From: an uncultured bacterium
Lineage (GTDB): Bacteria > Bacteroidota > Bacteroidia > Chitinophagales > CAIODY01
Length of the DNA: 11,212 bases
Direction of reading: 5' to 3'
Assembly (NCBI GenBank): GCA_903871715.1
Contig: CAIQHW010000494.1
Location: 1-11,212 of the forward strand
Shown: piece by piece, positions 1 through 7,376 of the stretch
Layout of the letters: every line of letters begins with the position of its first letter
How positions within the stretch are numbered: the first letter of the stretch is position 1
Notes under the pieces: model-generated
Databases searched by the model: none
The model's input: only the letters and a program-made list of their open reading frames with translations
Told to the model about the DNA's origin: nothing
Position numbers and translations under genes: made by a program

Positions 1-222
1 AGCAATAAAATGAAAATCCAAACTGCTGATTTAAGTAAAGAAAATATAGTAGAGTCATTTAAACAAAAGAATATTGCTGATGAAACTTCAGCTAAATTTA
101 TTCATGTGTTAGATGATTGCGAAATGGCTCTTTACACACCTTCGGCAGTACAAGGTGGAATGGAGCAGGTGTATAAAAATGCAACAGAACTAATTGTGGA
201 TTTGGAAAGCAAAATAATTTGA
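1..222 (+). CDS. batD: BatD C-terminal end (partial, 5' end outside window)
   Basis: The reading frame is open from the first base, so only the last 73 codons are visible, ending in TGA. The visible part is a soluble, acidic, helical tail containing 'FIHVLDDCEMALYTP' followed by a 'MEQVYKNATELIVDLE' stretch. This resembles the usual end of Bacteroidota BatD proteins, where a cytoplasmic tail follows the last membrane helix. BatD is a large membrane-anchored protein of the Bat (Bacteroides aerotolerance) operon; its exact biochemical role is not settled. The next gene is a clear BatE and begins at the stop codon, which supports the call by synteny. The internal ATG at base 10 is not the real start. 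The assignment rests on this tail and the neighbour, because the diagnostic domains lie upstream of the window. Confidence 0.75.
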   Translation, partial: SNKMKIQTADLSKENIVESFKQKNIADETSAKFIHVLDDCEMALYTPSAVQGGMEQVYKNATELIVDLESKII

Positions 223-224
223 GA

Positions 225-974
225 ATGAAAAAGACGATTTTGTTTTTACTAGGACTAATCTGGTTCAGCTTCGCAAAAGCTGATTCAGCCAATACTTTGT
301 GGCAATTAGCTAATCATGCTTATCAAAATAAAAACTACGAAGCAGCTACCAATTTGTATGACAGTTTGATAAGAATTGGTTACACGAATTCCGAATTATT
401 TTTGAATGCAGGTAATGCTCATTTTAAAAATCATGAAATCGGTTTGGCAGTTTGGTGTTATGAAAAAGCACACGAAATAAATCCTACAGATGATGATGTT
501 AATACGAATCTGAAAATTTCAAACCTTCGATTGGTTGATAAAGATGTTGATGCGTTGCCTCAGTTTTTTTTATTCAGATGGTGGAATAATTTTCTCCATT
601 TTTTTTCAGCAAAAGTGTGGAGCATTATTGCGATTTTATTTTTGTGGATGATGTTAGCAGGTTGGTTGTTGAATTATTTTTCAGCCATGAACAGGCTCGG
701 AATGACAATGGTAACAATAGGTTTCATCGCTGGCGTATTTTTCTTTTACATTGCTTGGCGAAGCAATGCAACGTTGGAAGATAAAAAATTTGCAGTAGTA
801 ATTCCATCCAACATCACCGTGAAAAGCGCACCCGATGCTACTTCTACCGATTTATTTGTAGTACACGAAGGATTAAAGGTGCAAACGATGGAACAATTAA
901 ATGACTGGCAAAAAATAATTTTAACCAACGGAAAGCAAGGCTGGACAGAGATTGAGAATGTCAAAGGGATTTGA
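225..974 (+). CDS. batE: BatE, TPR and SH3-like membrane protein
   Basis: A 249-residue protein with the BatE architecture. Residues 1-19 form a signal peptide (lysines, a hydrophobic run ending FAKA). Residues about 22-105 hold tetratricopeptide-type helices ('AYQNKNYEAATNLYDSLI', then 'LFLNAGNAHFKNHEIGLAVW' and 'YEKAHEINP'). Two membrane helices follow at about 131-151 and 158-178. A small SH3-like domain (about 188-247: 'FAVVIPSNITVKSAPD' to 'GKQGWTEIENV') ends the protein. Bat proteins are membrane and periplasmic components linked to oxidative-stress tolerance in some Bacteroides; BatE is thought to scaffold through its TPRs. I chose the ATG at 225, which starts the signal peptide and lies two bases after the batD stop. 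A TTG at 219 in the same frame would overlap that stop and add only two residues. This is the last gene of the operon, since the next gene is convergent only 5 bases away. Confidence 0.85.
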   Translation: MKKTILFLLGLIWFSFAKADSANTLWQLANHAYQNKNYEAATNLYDSLIRIGYTNSELFLNAGNAHFKNHEIGLAVWCYEKAHEINPTDDDVNTNLKISNLRLVDKDVDALPQFFLFRWWNNFLHFFSAKVWSIIAILFLWMMLAGWLLNYFSAMNRLGMTMVTIGFIAGVFFFYIAWRSNATLEDKKFAVVIPSNITVKSAPDATSTDLFVVHEGLKVQTMEQLNDWQKIILTNGKQGWTEIENVKGI

Positions 975-979
975 TTTTC

Positions 980-1372
980 TTAAAAATTTGCTCTGATTTT
1001 TTCCGAAATTTCTTTTAATTCATCACTACTCAATTTCAATTTTGGATTTGCAAAATTCATATCACTCACTTGATTCATCGGAATCAAGTGTATATGAGTG
1101 TGTGGTACTTCGAGTCCAATCACCGCTATACCAATGCGTTTACAGCTAACAGATTTTTTCAAAGCCACCGCTACTTTTTTTGCAAACAAAGTGAGTGCGT
1201 GCAATTCATCATCTGCTAAATCAAAAATGTAATCGGTTTCTTTTTTTGGAATGACTAATGAATGTCCTTTTGCCAACGGACTAATATCTAAAAAAGCCAA
1301 GTGATTGACATCTTCAGCCACTTTATAACAAGGAATTTCTCCGTTAATGATTTTTGTAAAAATGGTAGCCAT
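980..1372 (-). CDS. HIT-family nucleotide-binding hydrolase (Hint-like)
   Basis: A 130-residue protein of the usual size for bacterial HIT (histidine triad) proteins. The N-terminus 'TIFTKIINGEIPCYKVAED' is typical of the Hint branch. 'FLDISPLAKGHSLVIPKKE' (residues 28-45) is the conserved nucleotide-binding region. The triad 'HTHIHLIP' (His91, His93, His95) is complete; the last histidine is expected to be the catalytic nucleophile. Hint enzymes hydrolyse AMP phosphoramidates and AMP-lysine-type bonds in the cytoplasm; the physiological substrate is usually unknown. The gene lies 40 bases downstream of the YyaL-family gene on the same strand, so they may share a transcript. A TAAGTTTG box on the minus strand (1391-1384) resembles a -7 element, but it has no -33 partner at the right distance and leaves almost no leader, so I do not call it a promoter. 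The gene is convergent with batE with a 5-base gap. Confidence 0.93.
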   Translation of the reverse strand: MATIFTKIINGEIPCYKVAEDVNHLAFLDISPLAKGHSLVIPKKETDYIFDLADDELHALTLFAKKVAVALKKSVSCKRIGIAVIGLEVPHTHIHLIPMNQVSDMNFANPKLKLSSDELKEISEKIRANF

Positions 1373-1412
1373 TGTTTTTTCTGCAAACTTAAATAGGTTG
1401 CAACAAATTCAG

Positions 1413-3485
1413 CTAGTTATTTTTTAATAGCCTTAAAACACCTTCTGAATCAATAACTGGGGCTTCGCAAGTTTTATTTCTACAAACAAAAATTTTATTT
1501 TTATCCATTGGGTAAGGTTCTAAAATTTGCAATTCAGAATTTTTAATTTTCAACAACATTATGGAAGCAGGTAAATAATGTTGTTGCAATTCAGCAATTA
1601 TTTTTTCAGCATTTTCGCCGCAGCAAATAATTTCAGCCAAATGATTTTCCAACTCCATTGAAGCGCAAGCCCAGTTGGCAAAGGATGTAGGATATTGTAT
1701 CATTGCTGCTTTTACTTCTGCTAATTGTTGCTGCGCAATTTCAAACAATTTTTCATCGTTGAATAAAACACTCAATTTTAAAAAACATCGGCAAATAACC
1801 GAATTGGGTGAAGGTAGTGCTCCATCATACAACTCAATGCTGCGGCTGATTATATCAGTTTGCTCTTTTGCTGTAAAATAAAAAAATGGCGAATCGGGTT
1901 TTGAAAAATGAGTAATAATGTGTTGCGCAATTTGATATGATTTCTGCAAATATTTCTCATCAAAAGTGATGGCATAAACATCTAAAAGGGCTTGCATCGC
2001 AAAAGCATAATCGTCCAAAAATGCTGCCTGTGATGATTTTTCGAGGGTGCATTGATGATACAAATTTGGAAAGTTGTTGCTCAATTTTTTTGAAAAAAAA
2101 TCAACCATTTGCAAAGCACAATTTTTAAATTCATCATCACCAAATGATTTATAACATTGGCTCAAACCACTTATGAGCAGAGCATTCCAAGCTAAAAGTT
2201 GTTTATTATCTAATTGCGGACGGATTTTTTTTTCACGAATTGAAAACAATTTTTCGTGCGCCGATTTTAAATTTTCCGCAACAACTTTTTCATCCAAATT
2301 TAATCCCTCGGCTAATTTGTTTTTTTCGATAGCTTGATGTAAAATGTTGAAACCATGTTCCCAATTGCCCTCGGTAGTGATATTGTAAAATGGTTGCACA
2401 ATTTTCCATTCATTATTATTCAGAGCATTTTTTATTTCATCAAATTGCCAACCATAAAATTTTCCTTCCACACCTTCTGAATCGGCATCCAGAGCAGAAT
2501 AGAAACCACCATTGGCAGCTTGCATTTCTCTTTTTAAAAACTGTAAAATGTGATTGGCTTTTGTTTTTAGCAGGTCATCTTTGGTTACTAAAAATGTTTG
2601 CGCCATTGTTTTTAACATCAAAGCATTGTCGTACAACATTTTTTCAAAGTGTGGCGCAAACCACTGTGCATCGGTGCTGTATCGCGAAATGCCTCCGCCC
2701 AATTGGTCATAAATTCCGCCACTCAACATCTTTGTCAGCGACAATTGAACATGTTCTAATCCATTTTTTTTGTTAAAAAAATAATTTTGCATCAGCAGCC
2801 ATTCCATATTCATGGTGCCTAAAAATTTTGGTGCGGCTTCAAAACCGCCATGAAGGCTATCAAAGCGCAGTTGCATTTGCGAAAACATTTTTTCAAAATC
2901 GCTTTCTGAAAATAATTTTTCTGAAAAATTGATTTCGCCCAAATTATTTTCGAGTGATTTTTTTTTCAAAACCGAAGTCACATCGTTGGAAATATAATCG
3001 AGCAATTGTTGCGCTTGCTGTTCTACTTCATCTCGTTTATTTTTGAAAGCATCAGCCATGTGCCACAACACATCATTCCACGAAGCTCGGTTTTGTAGCG
3101 GCTTTGGTGGAAAATAAGTGCCGCCATAAAATGGTTTTAAATCGGGTGTAAGAAAAACATTCAATGGCCAGCCGCCGCTTCCAGTAAGGATTTGAATGGC
3201 ATTCATGTAAATGTGGTCTAAATCGGGTCTTTCTTCTCTATCCACTTTTATGTTGATAAAATGCTCATTCATCAAGGCAGCAGTGGTTTCATTTTCAAAA
3301 CTTTCATGCGCCATTACATGGCACCAATGGCAACTGCTATAACCAATACTCAACAAAATGGGTTTATCATTTTCTTTTGCCAATTGCAATGCTTCATCGC
3401 CCCAAATATGCCACTGTACTGGGTTGGCGGCATGTTGCAATAAGTATGGGCTGGAAGCATGCTGCAAAGAGTTATGAGCTTTCAT
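1413..3485 (-). CDS. YyaL/DUF255 (SPATA20-like) thioredoxin-domain protein
   Basis: A 690-residue cytoplasmic protein (no signal peptide) matching the full length of the YyaL/SSP411 family. The N-terminal 160 residues are thioredoxin-like: 'PVQWHIWGDEAL' (22-33), the redox-type motif 'CHWC' (Cys52, Cys55), 'VDREERPDLD' (81-90), and 'GWPLNVFLTPDLKPFYGGTY' (105-124). The rest is the (alpha/alpha) six-hairpin-glycosidase-like domain, with family motifs 'GGFEAAPKF' (213-221), 'GGIYDQLGGGISRYS' (256-270) and 'FAPHFEKMLYDNALML' (276-291). Human SPATA20 and Bacillus YyaL belong here; the reaction is not established, so no gene symbol is given. The ATG chosen sits directly before 'AHNSLQHASSPYLLQHA', the expected start of the family. 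It is divergent from the asn pair and upstream of the HIT gene. The many T runs on the plus strand here are simply lysine and phenylalanine codons read in reverse. Confidence 0.9.
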   Translation of the reverse strand: MKAHNSLQHASSPYLLQHAANPVQWHIWGDEALQLAKENDKPILLSIGYSSCHWCHVMAHESFENETTAALMNEHFINIKVDREERPDLDHIYMNAIQILTGSGGWPLNVFLTPDLKPFYGGTYFPPKPLQNRASWNDVLWHMADAFKNKRDEVEQQAQQLLDYISNDVTSVLKKKSLENNLGEINFSEKLFSESDFEKMFSQMQLRFDSLHGGFEAAPKFLGTMNMEWLLMQNYFFNKKNGLEHVQLSLTKMLSGGIYDQLGGGISRYSTDAQWFAPHFEKMLYDNALMLKTMAQTFLVTKDDLLKTKANHILQFLKREMQAANGGFYSALDADSEGVEGKFYGWQFDEIKNALNNNEWKIVQPFYNITTEGNWEHGFNILHQAIEKNKLAEGLNLDEKVVAENLKSAHEKLFSIREKKIRPQLDNKQLLAWNALLISGLSQCYKSFGDDEFKNCALQMVDFFSKKLSNNFPNLYHQCTLEKSSQAAFLDDYAFAMQALLDVYAITFDEKYLQKSYQIAQHIITHFSKPDSPFFYFTAKEQTDIISRSIELYDGALPSPNSVICRCFLKLSVLFNDEKLFEIAQQQLAEVKAAMIQYPTSFANWACASMELENHLAEIICCGENAEKIIAELQQHYLPASIMLLKIKNSELQILEPYPMDKNKIFVCRNKTCEAPVIDSEGVLRLLKNN

Positions 3486-3533
3486 GGTTTAAATTTAGCG
3501 ACGAAATTAATCTTAAAATATTGAGCAAATAAA

Positions 3534-3563
3534 TTGTCAGAAAGAATGTAAGTATTATGTTTG
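3534..3563 (+). promoter_or_regulatory. Bacteroidota-type promoter for the asn pair
   Basis: TTG at 3534-3536, a 19-base spacer, then TATGTTTG at 3556-3563. This fits the Bacteroidota primary-sigma consensus TTG-N(17-23)-TAnnTTTG exactly at its conserved positions. The start of transcription would fall near 3570, leaving a leader of about 80 bases before the ATG at 3650. It lies in the largest intergenic gap of the window (164 bases) and points into the first asparagine-synthase-type gene. It is predicted from sequence only. Confidence 0.6.
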
Positions 3564-3588
3564 TACACTCATTTTTTCTAAAATCTTC

Positions 3589-3626
3589 TTTGTAAACAAA
3601 TTAATATTGTGCAAGTTCAACTTGTA
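3589..3626 (+). promoter_or_regulatory. Two small dyads in the asn leader (possible operator)
   Basis: Two inverted repeats lie between the predicted transcription start and the first gene. The first is TTTGT-AA-ACAAA (3589-3600). The second is TCAAGTT-like: caagtt-c-aacttg (3612-3624), which extends by one G:T pair and one T-A pair to 3610-3626. Their centres are about 24 bases apart, roughly two helical turns. The one- and two-base centres are too tight for a full RNA hairpin, so if they matter they are more likely protein-binding dyads on DNA. In AT-rich DNA short dyads are common, so chance is a real alternative. Confidence 0.25.
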
Positions 3627-3649
3627 TCATCCAAAACCTAATTCAAAAA

Positions 3650-5467
3650 ATGTGTGGTATAGTAGGCGTTTATAAGTTCTACAGCAAAGATGTTGATGAG
3701 CTAGAGTTGAATAAAATGGTGAGTATTCAAACTCACCGTGGACCCGACGATTCAAAAACATGGATACATCCCGAACAAAAAATTGGATTTGGGCATAATC
3801 GGTTGCGCATTATTGACTTATCTGAAAATGCCTCACAACCCATGACCTATGAGGGTTTATACACCATTACCTACAATGGCGAATTATATAATTACAAACC
3901 TTTAAAAGAAAAATTACAACAAAAGGGGTATCAATTTAAAAGTCAAAGCGATACGGAAGTTATATTGGCATTGTATGCAGAATATGGTGTTGAATGTTTG
4001 CAAATGATGGATGGCATGTTTGCCTTTGGCATTTGGGATGAAAAAAATCAAAAGCTTTTTTGCGCTAGAGATAGATTTGGCGAAAAGCCTTTCCACTACC
4101 ATTATTCAGCTTCACAAGGTGTATTTGCATTTGCTTCAGAAATCAAAACTTTATTTGCATCGGGCTTGGTAGAAAGGGATTTTAATTTTAGAATGCTTTA
4201 TCATTTTTTGGCAAACGAAATGATGGAAAATCCATTCAATTTTGAAGAAACTTTTTACGAAAATATTTTTCGATTAGAAGCAGCCCACTATATTATTATT
4301 GACGATACAGGCAGAATTCAGAAGAAAAAATACTGGCAATTATCTGGCGAAACAGATTCGCAAATAAGTGAAGAGCAAGCCATCAAAAAATTTGAAGAAT
4401 TATTTTTTGATTCTATTAAAACCCGTATGCAGGCGGATGTTCCATTTGGTACATCGCTTTCTGGCGGCTTGGATTCAAGTTCGATTGTTTGTGTGGTTCG
4501 CGAATTATATAAAGGCGATTTAAAAGCATTTTCTGCACGATTTAAAGACCCAAAATTGGATGAGGGCAAATTTATTTCCATTGTTACCGATAAATGTAAA
4601 GTGCAAAGTATTCAAACTACACCCAATGAAAAAACATTTTTAGATTCAGTAGAAAAAATTCTTTATTATCAAGAAGAACCATTTTCAAGTGCCAGCATTG
4701 TAGCGCAATGGGAGGTGATGAAATTGGCTGCCGAAAATGGAGTAAAAGTGTTGATTGATGGACAAGGCTCTGATGAATATTTGGCTGGCTACACACATTT
4801 TCATTTTACAATGTTGCGCCAATTATTTTTAAATAATCGCGATGAATTTTTTAAAGAAATGAATGCATATAAAAGCAACATCAATAAAGATTTTTCTTTG
4901 GGTTCATCATTTTATTTGCAAGCCTATTTTCCTAAGTCTTACGAAAATGCTATGCACTTTAAAAATATTACTTTTGGCAGCGAAAAGAACAAATATTTAT
5001 CTCGCGATTTTTTGTATCAATATCAAGAAAAAAGAAACCCGTTTGTGCAATTTAACTCATTGAAAGAGGCTACCAATGCATTCACAACTCAATATGGGTT
5101 GCATAAGCTATTGCGTTTTGCCGACCGAAGTTCTATGGCGCATTCCATCGAAGTTAGGTTGCCATTTTTGAATCATAATTTGGTGGAGTTTGCACATTCA
5201 TTGCCATCTCATCTTTTAATCAAAAATGGTTGGAGCAAATATATTTTGCGTAAATCAATGGAACCGTATTTACCACCAGAAATTACTTGGCGAAAAGATA
5301 AATTAGGCTTTCAAGCACCACAATTAAATTGGCTGAAATCCAACACTATTCAGCCTGTAATGCACGAAGCAACGCAATGGTTGAAAACGCATTCCATCAT
5401 CGACAAAAATTTTAAGCAAGAACATTCGTGGCTCATTTTAATAGCCTATTTATTTTTAAGAAAGTAA
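3650..5467 (+). CDS. Asparagine-synthetase-type glutamine amidotransferase, copy 1
   Basis: A 605-residue two-domain enzyme. The N-terminal class II glutaminase domain has catalytic Cys2 ('MCGIVG'), 'HRGPDD' (29-34), 'RLRIIDLS' (51-58), 'YNGELYNY' (75-82) and Asp101. It hydrolyses glutamine and releases ammonia. The C-terminal synthetase domain has the ATP pyrophosphatase loop 'SGGLDSSS' (271-278), 'DGQGSDEYLAGY' (370-381) and 'RFADRSSMAHSIEVRLPFL' (489-507), and would adenylate a carboxylate and amidate it. In classical AsnB the second motif reads SGEGSDE; here Gln372 replaces the Glu, so free aspartate may not be the substrate. Homologues occur in O-antigen and capsule clusters as sugar-acid or peptide amidating enzymes, but no such cluster is visible here. 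It has its own promoter and is followed 12 bases later by a paralogue of a different subtype. The start is fixed by the obligatory Met-Cys. The family is certain, the substrate is not. Confidence 0.92.
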   Translation: MCGIVGVYKFYSKDVDELELNKMVSIQTHRGPDDSKTWIHPEQKIGFGHNRLRIIDLSENASQPMTYEGLYTITYNGELYNYKPLKEKLQQKGYQFKSQSDTEVILALYAEYGVECLQMMDGMFAFGIWDEKNQKLFCARDRFGEKPFHYHYSASQGVFAFASEIKTLFASGLVERDFNFRMLYHFLANEMMENPFNFEETFYENIFRLEAAHYIIIDDTGRIQKKKYWQLSGETDSQISEEQAIKKFEELFFDSIKTRMQADVPFGTSLSGGLDSSSIVCVVRELYKGDLKAFSARFKDPKLDEGKFISIVTDKCKVQSIQTTPNEKTFLDSVEKILYYQEEPFSSASIVAQWEVMKLAAENGVKVLIDGQGSDEYLAGYTHFHFTMLRQLFLNNRDEFFKEMNAYKSNINKDFSLGSSFYLQAYFPKSYENAMHFKNITFGSEKNKYLSRDFLYQYQEKRNPFVQFNSLKEATNAFTTQYGLHKLLRFADRSSMAHSIEVRLPFLNHNLVEFAHSLPSHLLIKNGWSKYILRKSMEPYLPPEITWRKDKLGFQAPQLNWLKSNTIQPVMHEATQWLKTHSIIDKNFKQEHSWLILIAYLFLRK

Positions 5468-5479
5468 TTTTCAAAAATT

Positions 5480-7357
5480 ATGTGTGGCATAGCAGGCTAT
5501 TTTTCTTTTCAAAAATCTTACGAAAAAAACGAGTTGGAAAAAATAACCAACACGATGCCCCATCGTGGTCCTGATGCTGCTGGATTTTTTTGGAACGAAA
5601 ATCAAACTTGCGGATTAGGGCATCGGCGATTAAGCATTATTGATTTAAGCACCGCCGCCAATCAGCCCATGCACAGCCATTGTAGCCGATATGTGATGGT
5701 GTTCAACGGCGAAATTTTCAACTATCAAGAAATTGCTGCAAGGCTGCAAAAAGAATATTTCGAGAAAAATAAAACGGAGTTAATTTTCAAAACACACTCC
5801 GATTCGGAAGTGATTTTAGAAGCCTTTGCTTTTTGGAAAAATGATCTTGTGCATCAGCTTAATGGCATGTTTGCCATTGCCATTTATGACAAGCAAACGC
5901 ACTGTTTATCAATATTTCGAGATAGGTTGGGTGTAAAGCCTTTGTATTATTATTTTGAAAACGGATGCTTTGTTTTCGGTTCTGAATTAAAAGCGGTCAT
6001 CAATTTTTCGACTCTAAAAAAGGATTTGAAAATTGATGCCGAAGCCATCAATCAATATTTACACATCGGCTACATTGCCGAGCCATTAAGCATTTACAGG
6101 CAAATAAAAAAAATGCCAGCTGGTGCTTTTGCTGTTATGCAAAACGAAAATTTGAACATCAATTTTTATTGGAAAGCGGAAGAAAAAATTTTGGAAAAAA
6201 CATTTTCTGATTTTGATGAAACAAAAAAAGAACTGAAAAATTTGTTGCTGCAATCGGTAAAATATCGAATGATTAGCGATGTGCCATTTGGTACATTTTT
6301 AAGCGGAGGTATTGATTCCAGTTTGGTTACAGCCATGGCACAGCAACACAGCAGCACGCCAGTAAAAACTTTTTCCATCGGCTTTAAAGAAGCCACACAC
6401 AATGAAAGTGAACATGCTCGAAAAATATCCAACTATCTCAAAACTAATCACCACGAATTTATGGTGAGCGAAAAAGATGTGTTTGAGTTGATTCCAAAAA
6501 TGGCATCGGCTTATGACGAGCCTTATGCTGATTCATCTGCGTTGCCAACAATGTTGGTTTCAAAATTAGCGAAGCAGCATGTAACCATGACTTTGAGTGG
6601 TGATGGTGGTGATGAATTGATGTTGGGTTATGGTATGTATAATTGGGCAAAGCGATTGAACAATCCGATGGTAGCGGCTTTGCGCAAACCAATGAGTGCA
6701 GTGTTGAAACAAATGCCATCACGATTTAAACGCATTGCCGATGTGTTGAATTTTGAAAATGACCACGATTTGCATGGTCATATTTTTTCGCAAGAGCAAT
6801 ATCTTTTTTCAAAAACAGAATTGAAAAATTTGGTTAAAAAAGAATGGCAAAGTAATTTTAAATTTGATTATCATTTCACCACCAAACGCAAGCTGAATGC
6901 GGCTGAAGAGCAATCGTTGTTTGATTTGAAATATTATTTGAAAGATGATTTATTGGTAAAAGTGGATAGAGCCAGCATGCAATTTTCGTTAGAAACTCGA
7001 ACTCCTTTTTTGGATTATCGAGTAGTAGAATATTGCCTTAATGTGGATGAAAAATTGAAAATAAAAAACGGTGTTCAAAAATATTTGCTGAAAGAAATCT
7101 TGTATGATTTTGTACCACAAGAATTTTTTAATCGCCCGAAGTGGGGATTCTCTGTGCCTTTGCAGCATTGGTTGAAAAATGATTTGATATATTTGCTGGA
7201 TGATTTTTTAAGCGAAGAAAAAATAAATGAAGCTGGTTTTGTAAATTATGAAGTGGTAAAAGAACTTAAAAATAAATTTTTAAACCAAGGGCAACATCAT
7301 CTTTATAATCGGCTCTGGTCTTTAATACAGCTTCAAAACTGGTATTTCAACAAATAG
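5480..7357 (+). CDS. Asparagine-synthetase-type glutamine amidotransferase, copy 2
   Basis: A 625-residue enzyme with the same two domains as its upstream neighbour but clearly diverged from it. In the glutaminase domain: Cys2 ('MCGIAGYFSF'), 'HRGPDAAG' (28-35), 'RRLSIIDLS' (49-57), 'FNGEIFNY' (75-82) and Asp108. In the synthetase domain: 'FLSGGIDSS' PP-loop (273-281), 'DEPYADSSALPT' (346-357), 'SGDGGDE' (373-379), 'KVDRASMQFSLETRTPFLDY' and a C-terminal 'KWGFSVPLQHWL'. The SGDGGDE form is usual in the subgroup found in exopolysaccharide and O-antigen regions; Asp375 stands where classical AsnB has Glu. It is 12 bases downstream of copy 1, so almost surely co-transcribed and dependent on the same promoter. 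The start is fixed by Met-Cys. The gene is convergent with tsaD 19 bases on, with only a weak AT hairpin (7357-7371) across its stop. Substrate unassigned; aspartate remains possible. Confidence 0.92.
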   Translation: MCGIAGYFSFQKSYEKNELEKITNTMPHRGPDAAGFFWNENQTCGLGHRRLSIIDLSTAANQPMHSHCSRYVMVFNGEIFNYQEIAARLQKEYFEKNKTELIFKTHSDSEVILEAFAFWKNDLVHQLNGMFAIAIYDKQTHCLSIFRDRLGVKPLYYYFENGCFVFGSELKAVINFSTLKKDLKIDAEAINQYLHIGYIAEPLSIYRQIKKMPAGAFAVMQNENLNINFYWKAEEKILEKTFSDFDETKKELKNLLLQSVKYRMISDVPFGTFLSGGIDSSLVTAMAQQHSSTPVKTFSIGFKEATHNESEHARKISNYLKTNHHEFMVSEKDVFELIPKMASAYDEPYADSSALPTMLVSKLAKQHVTMTLSGDGGDELMLGYGMYNWAKRLNNPMVAALRKPMSAVLKQMPSRFKRIADVLNFENDHDLHGHIFSQEQYLFSKTELKNLVKKEWQSNFKFDYHFTTKRKLNAAEEQSLFDLKYYLKDDLLVKVDRASMQFSLETRTPFLDYRVVEYCLNVDEKLKIKNGVQKYLLKEILYDFVPQEFFNRPKWGFSVPLQHWLKNDLIYLLDDFLSEEKINEAGFVNYEVVKELKNKFLNQGQHHLYNRLWSLIQLQNWYFNK

Positions 7358-7376
7358 TTTTTTGTAAAAACTTCAA

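Noticed and set aside
1384..1391. TAAGTTTG box before the HIT gene on the minus strand
   Set aside because: It matches the -7 consensus, but there is no -33 element at 17-23 bases and only 11 bases remain to the ATG; chance is likely in AT-rich DNA.
2390..2776. Plus-strand open frame of 128 codons inside the YyaL-family gene
   Set aside because: It is antisense to strongly conserved YyaL motifs, its Phe/His/Leu-rich composition is that of a reversed Lys/Asn-rich gene, and it has no recognisable domain.
1413..3485. Many T-runs on the plus strand that look like repeats or terminators
   Set aside because: They are reversed AAA/AAR lysine codons and TTT phenylalanine codons of the minus-strand gene, with no matching stems.
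6459..6722. Minus-strand frame encoding a run of six histidines
   Set aside because: It is the antisense of the GGTGATGGTGGTGATGAA codons for the SGDGGDE motif of the second asn gene, which is clearly the coding strand.
7357..7371. Hairpin GTTTTT-TGT-AAAAAC at the end of the second asn gene
   Set aside because: Six pairs, five of them A-T, with a three-base loop and overlapping the stop codon: too weak to call a terminator.
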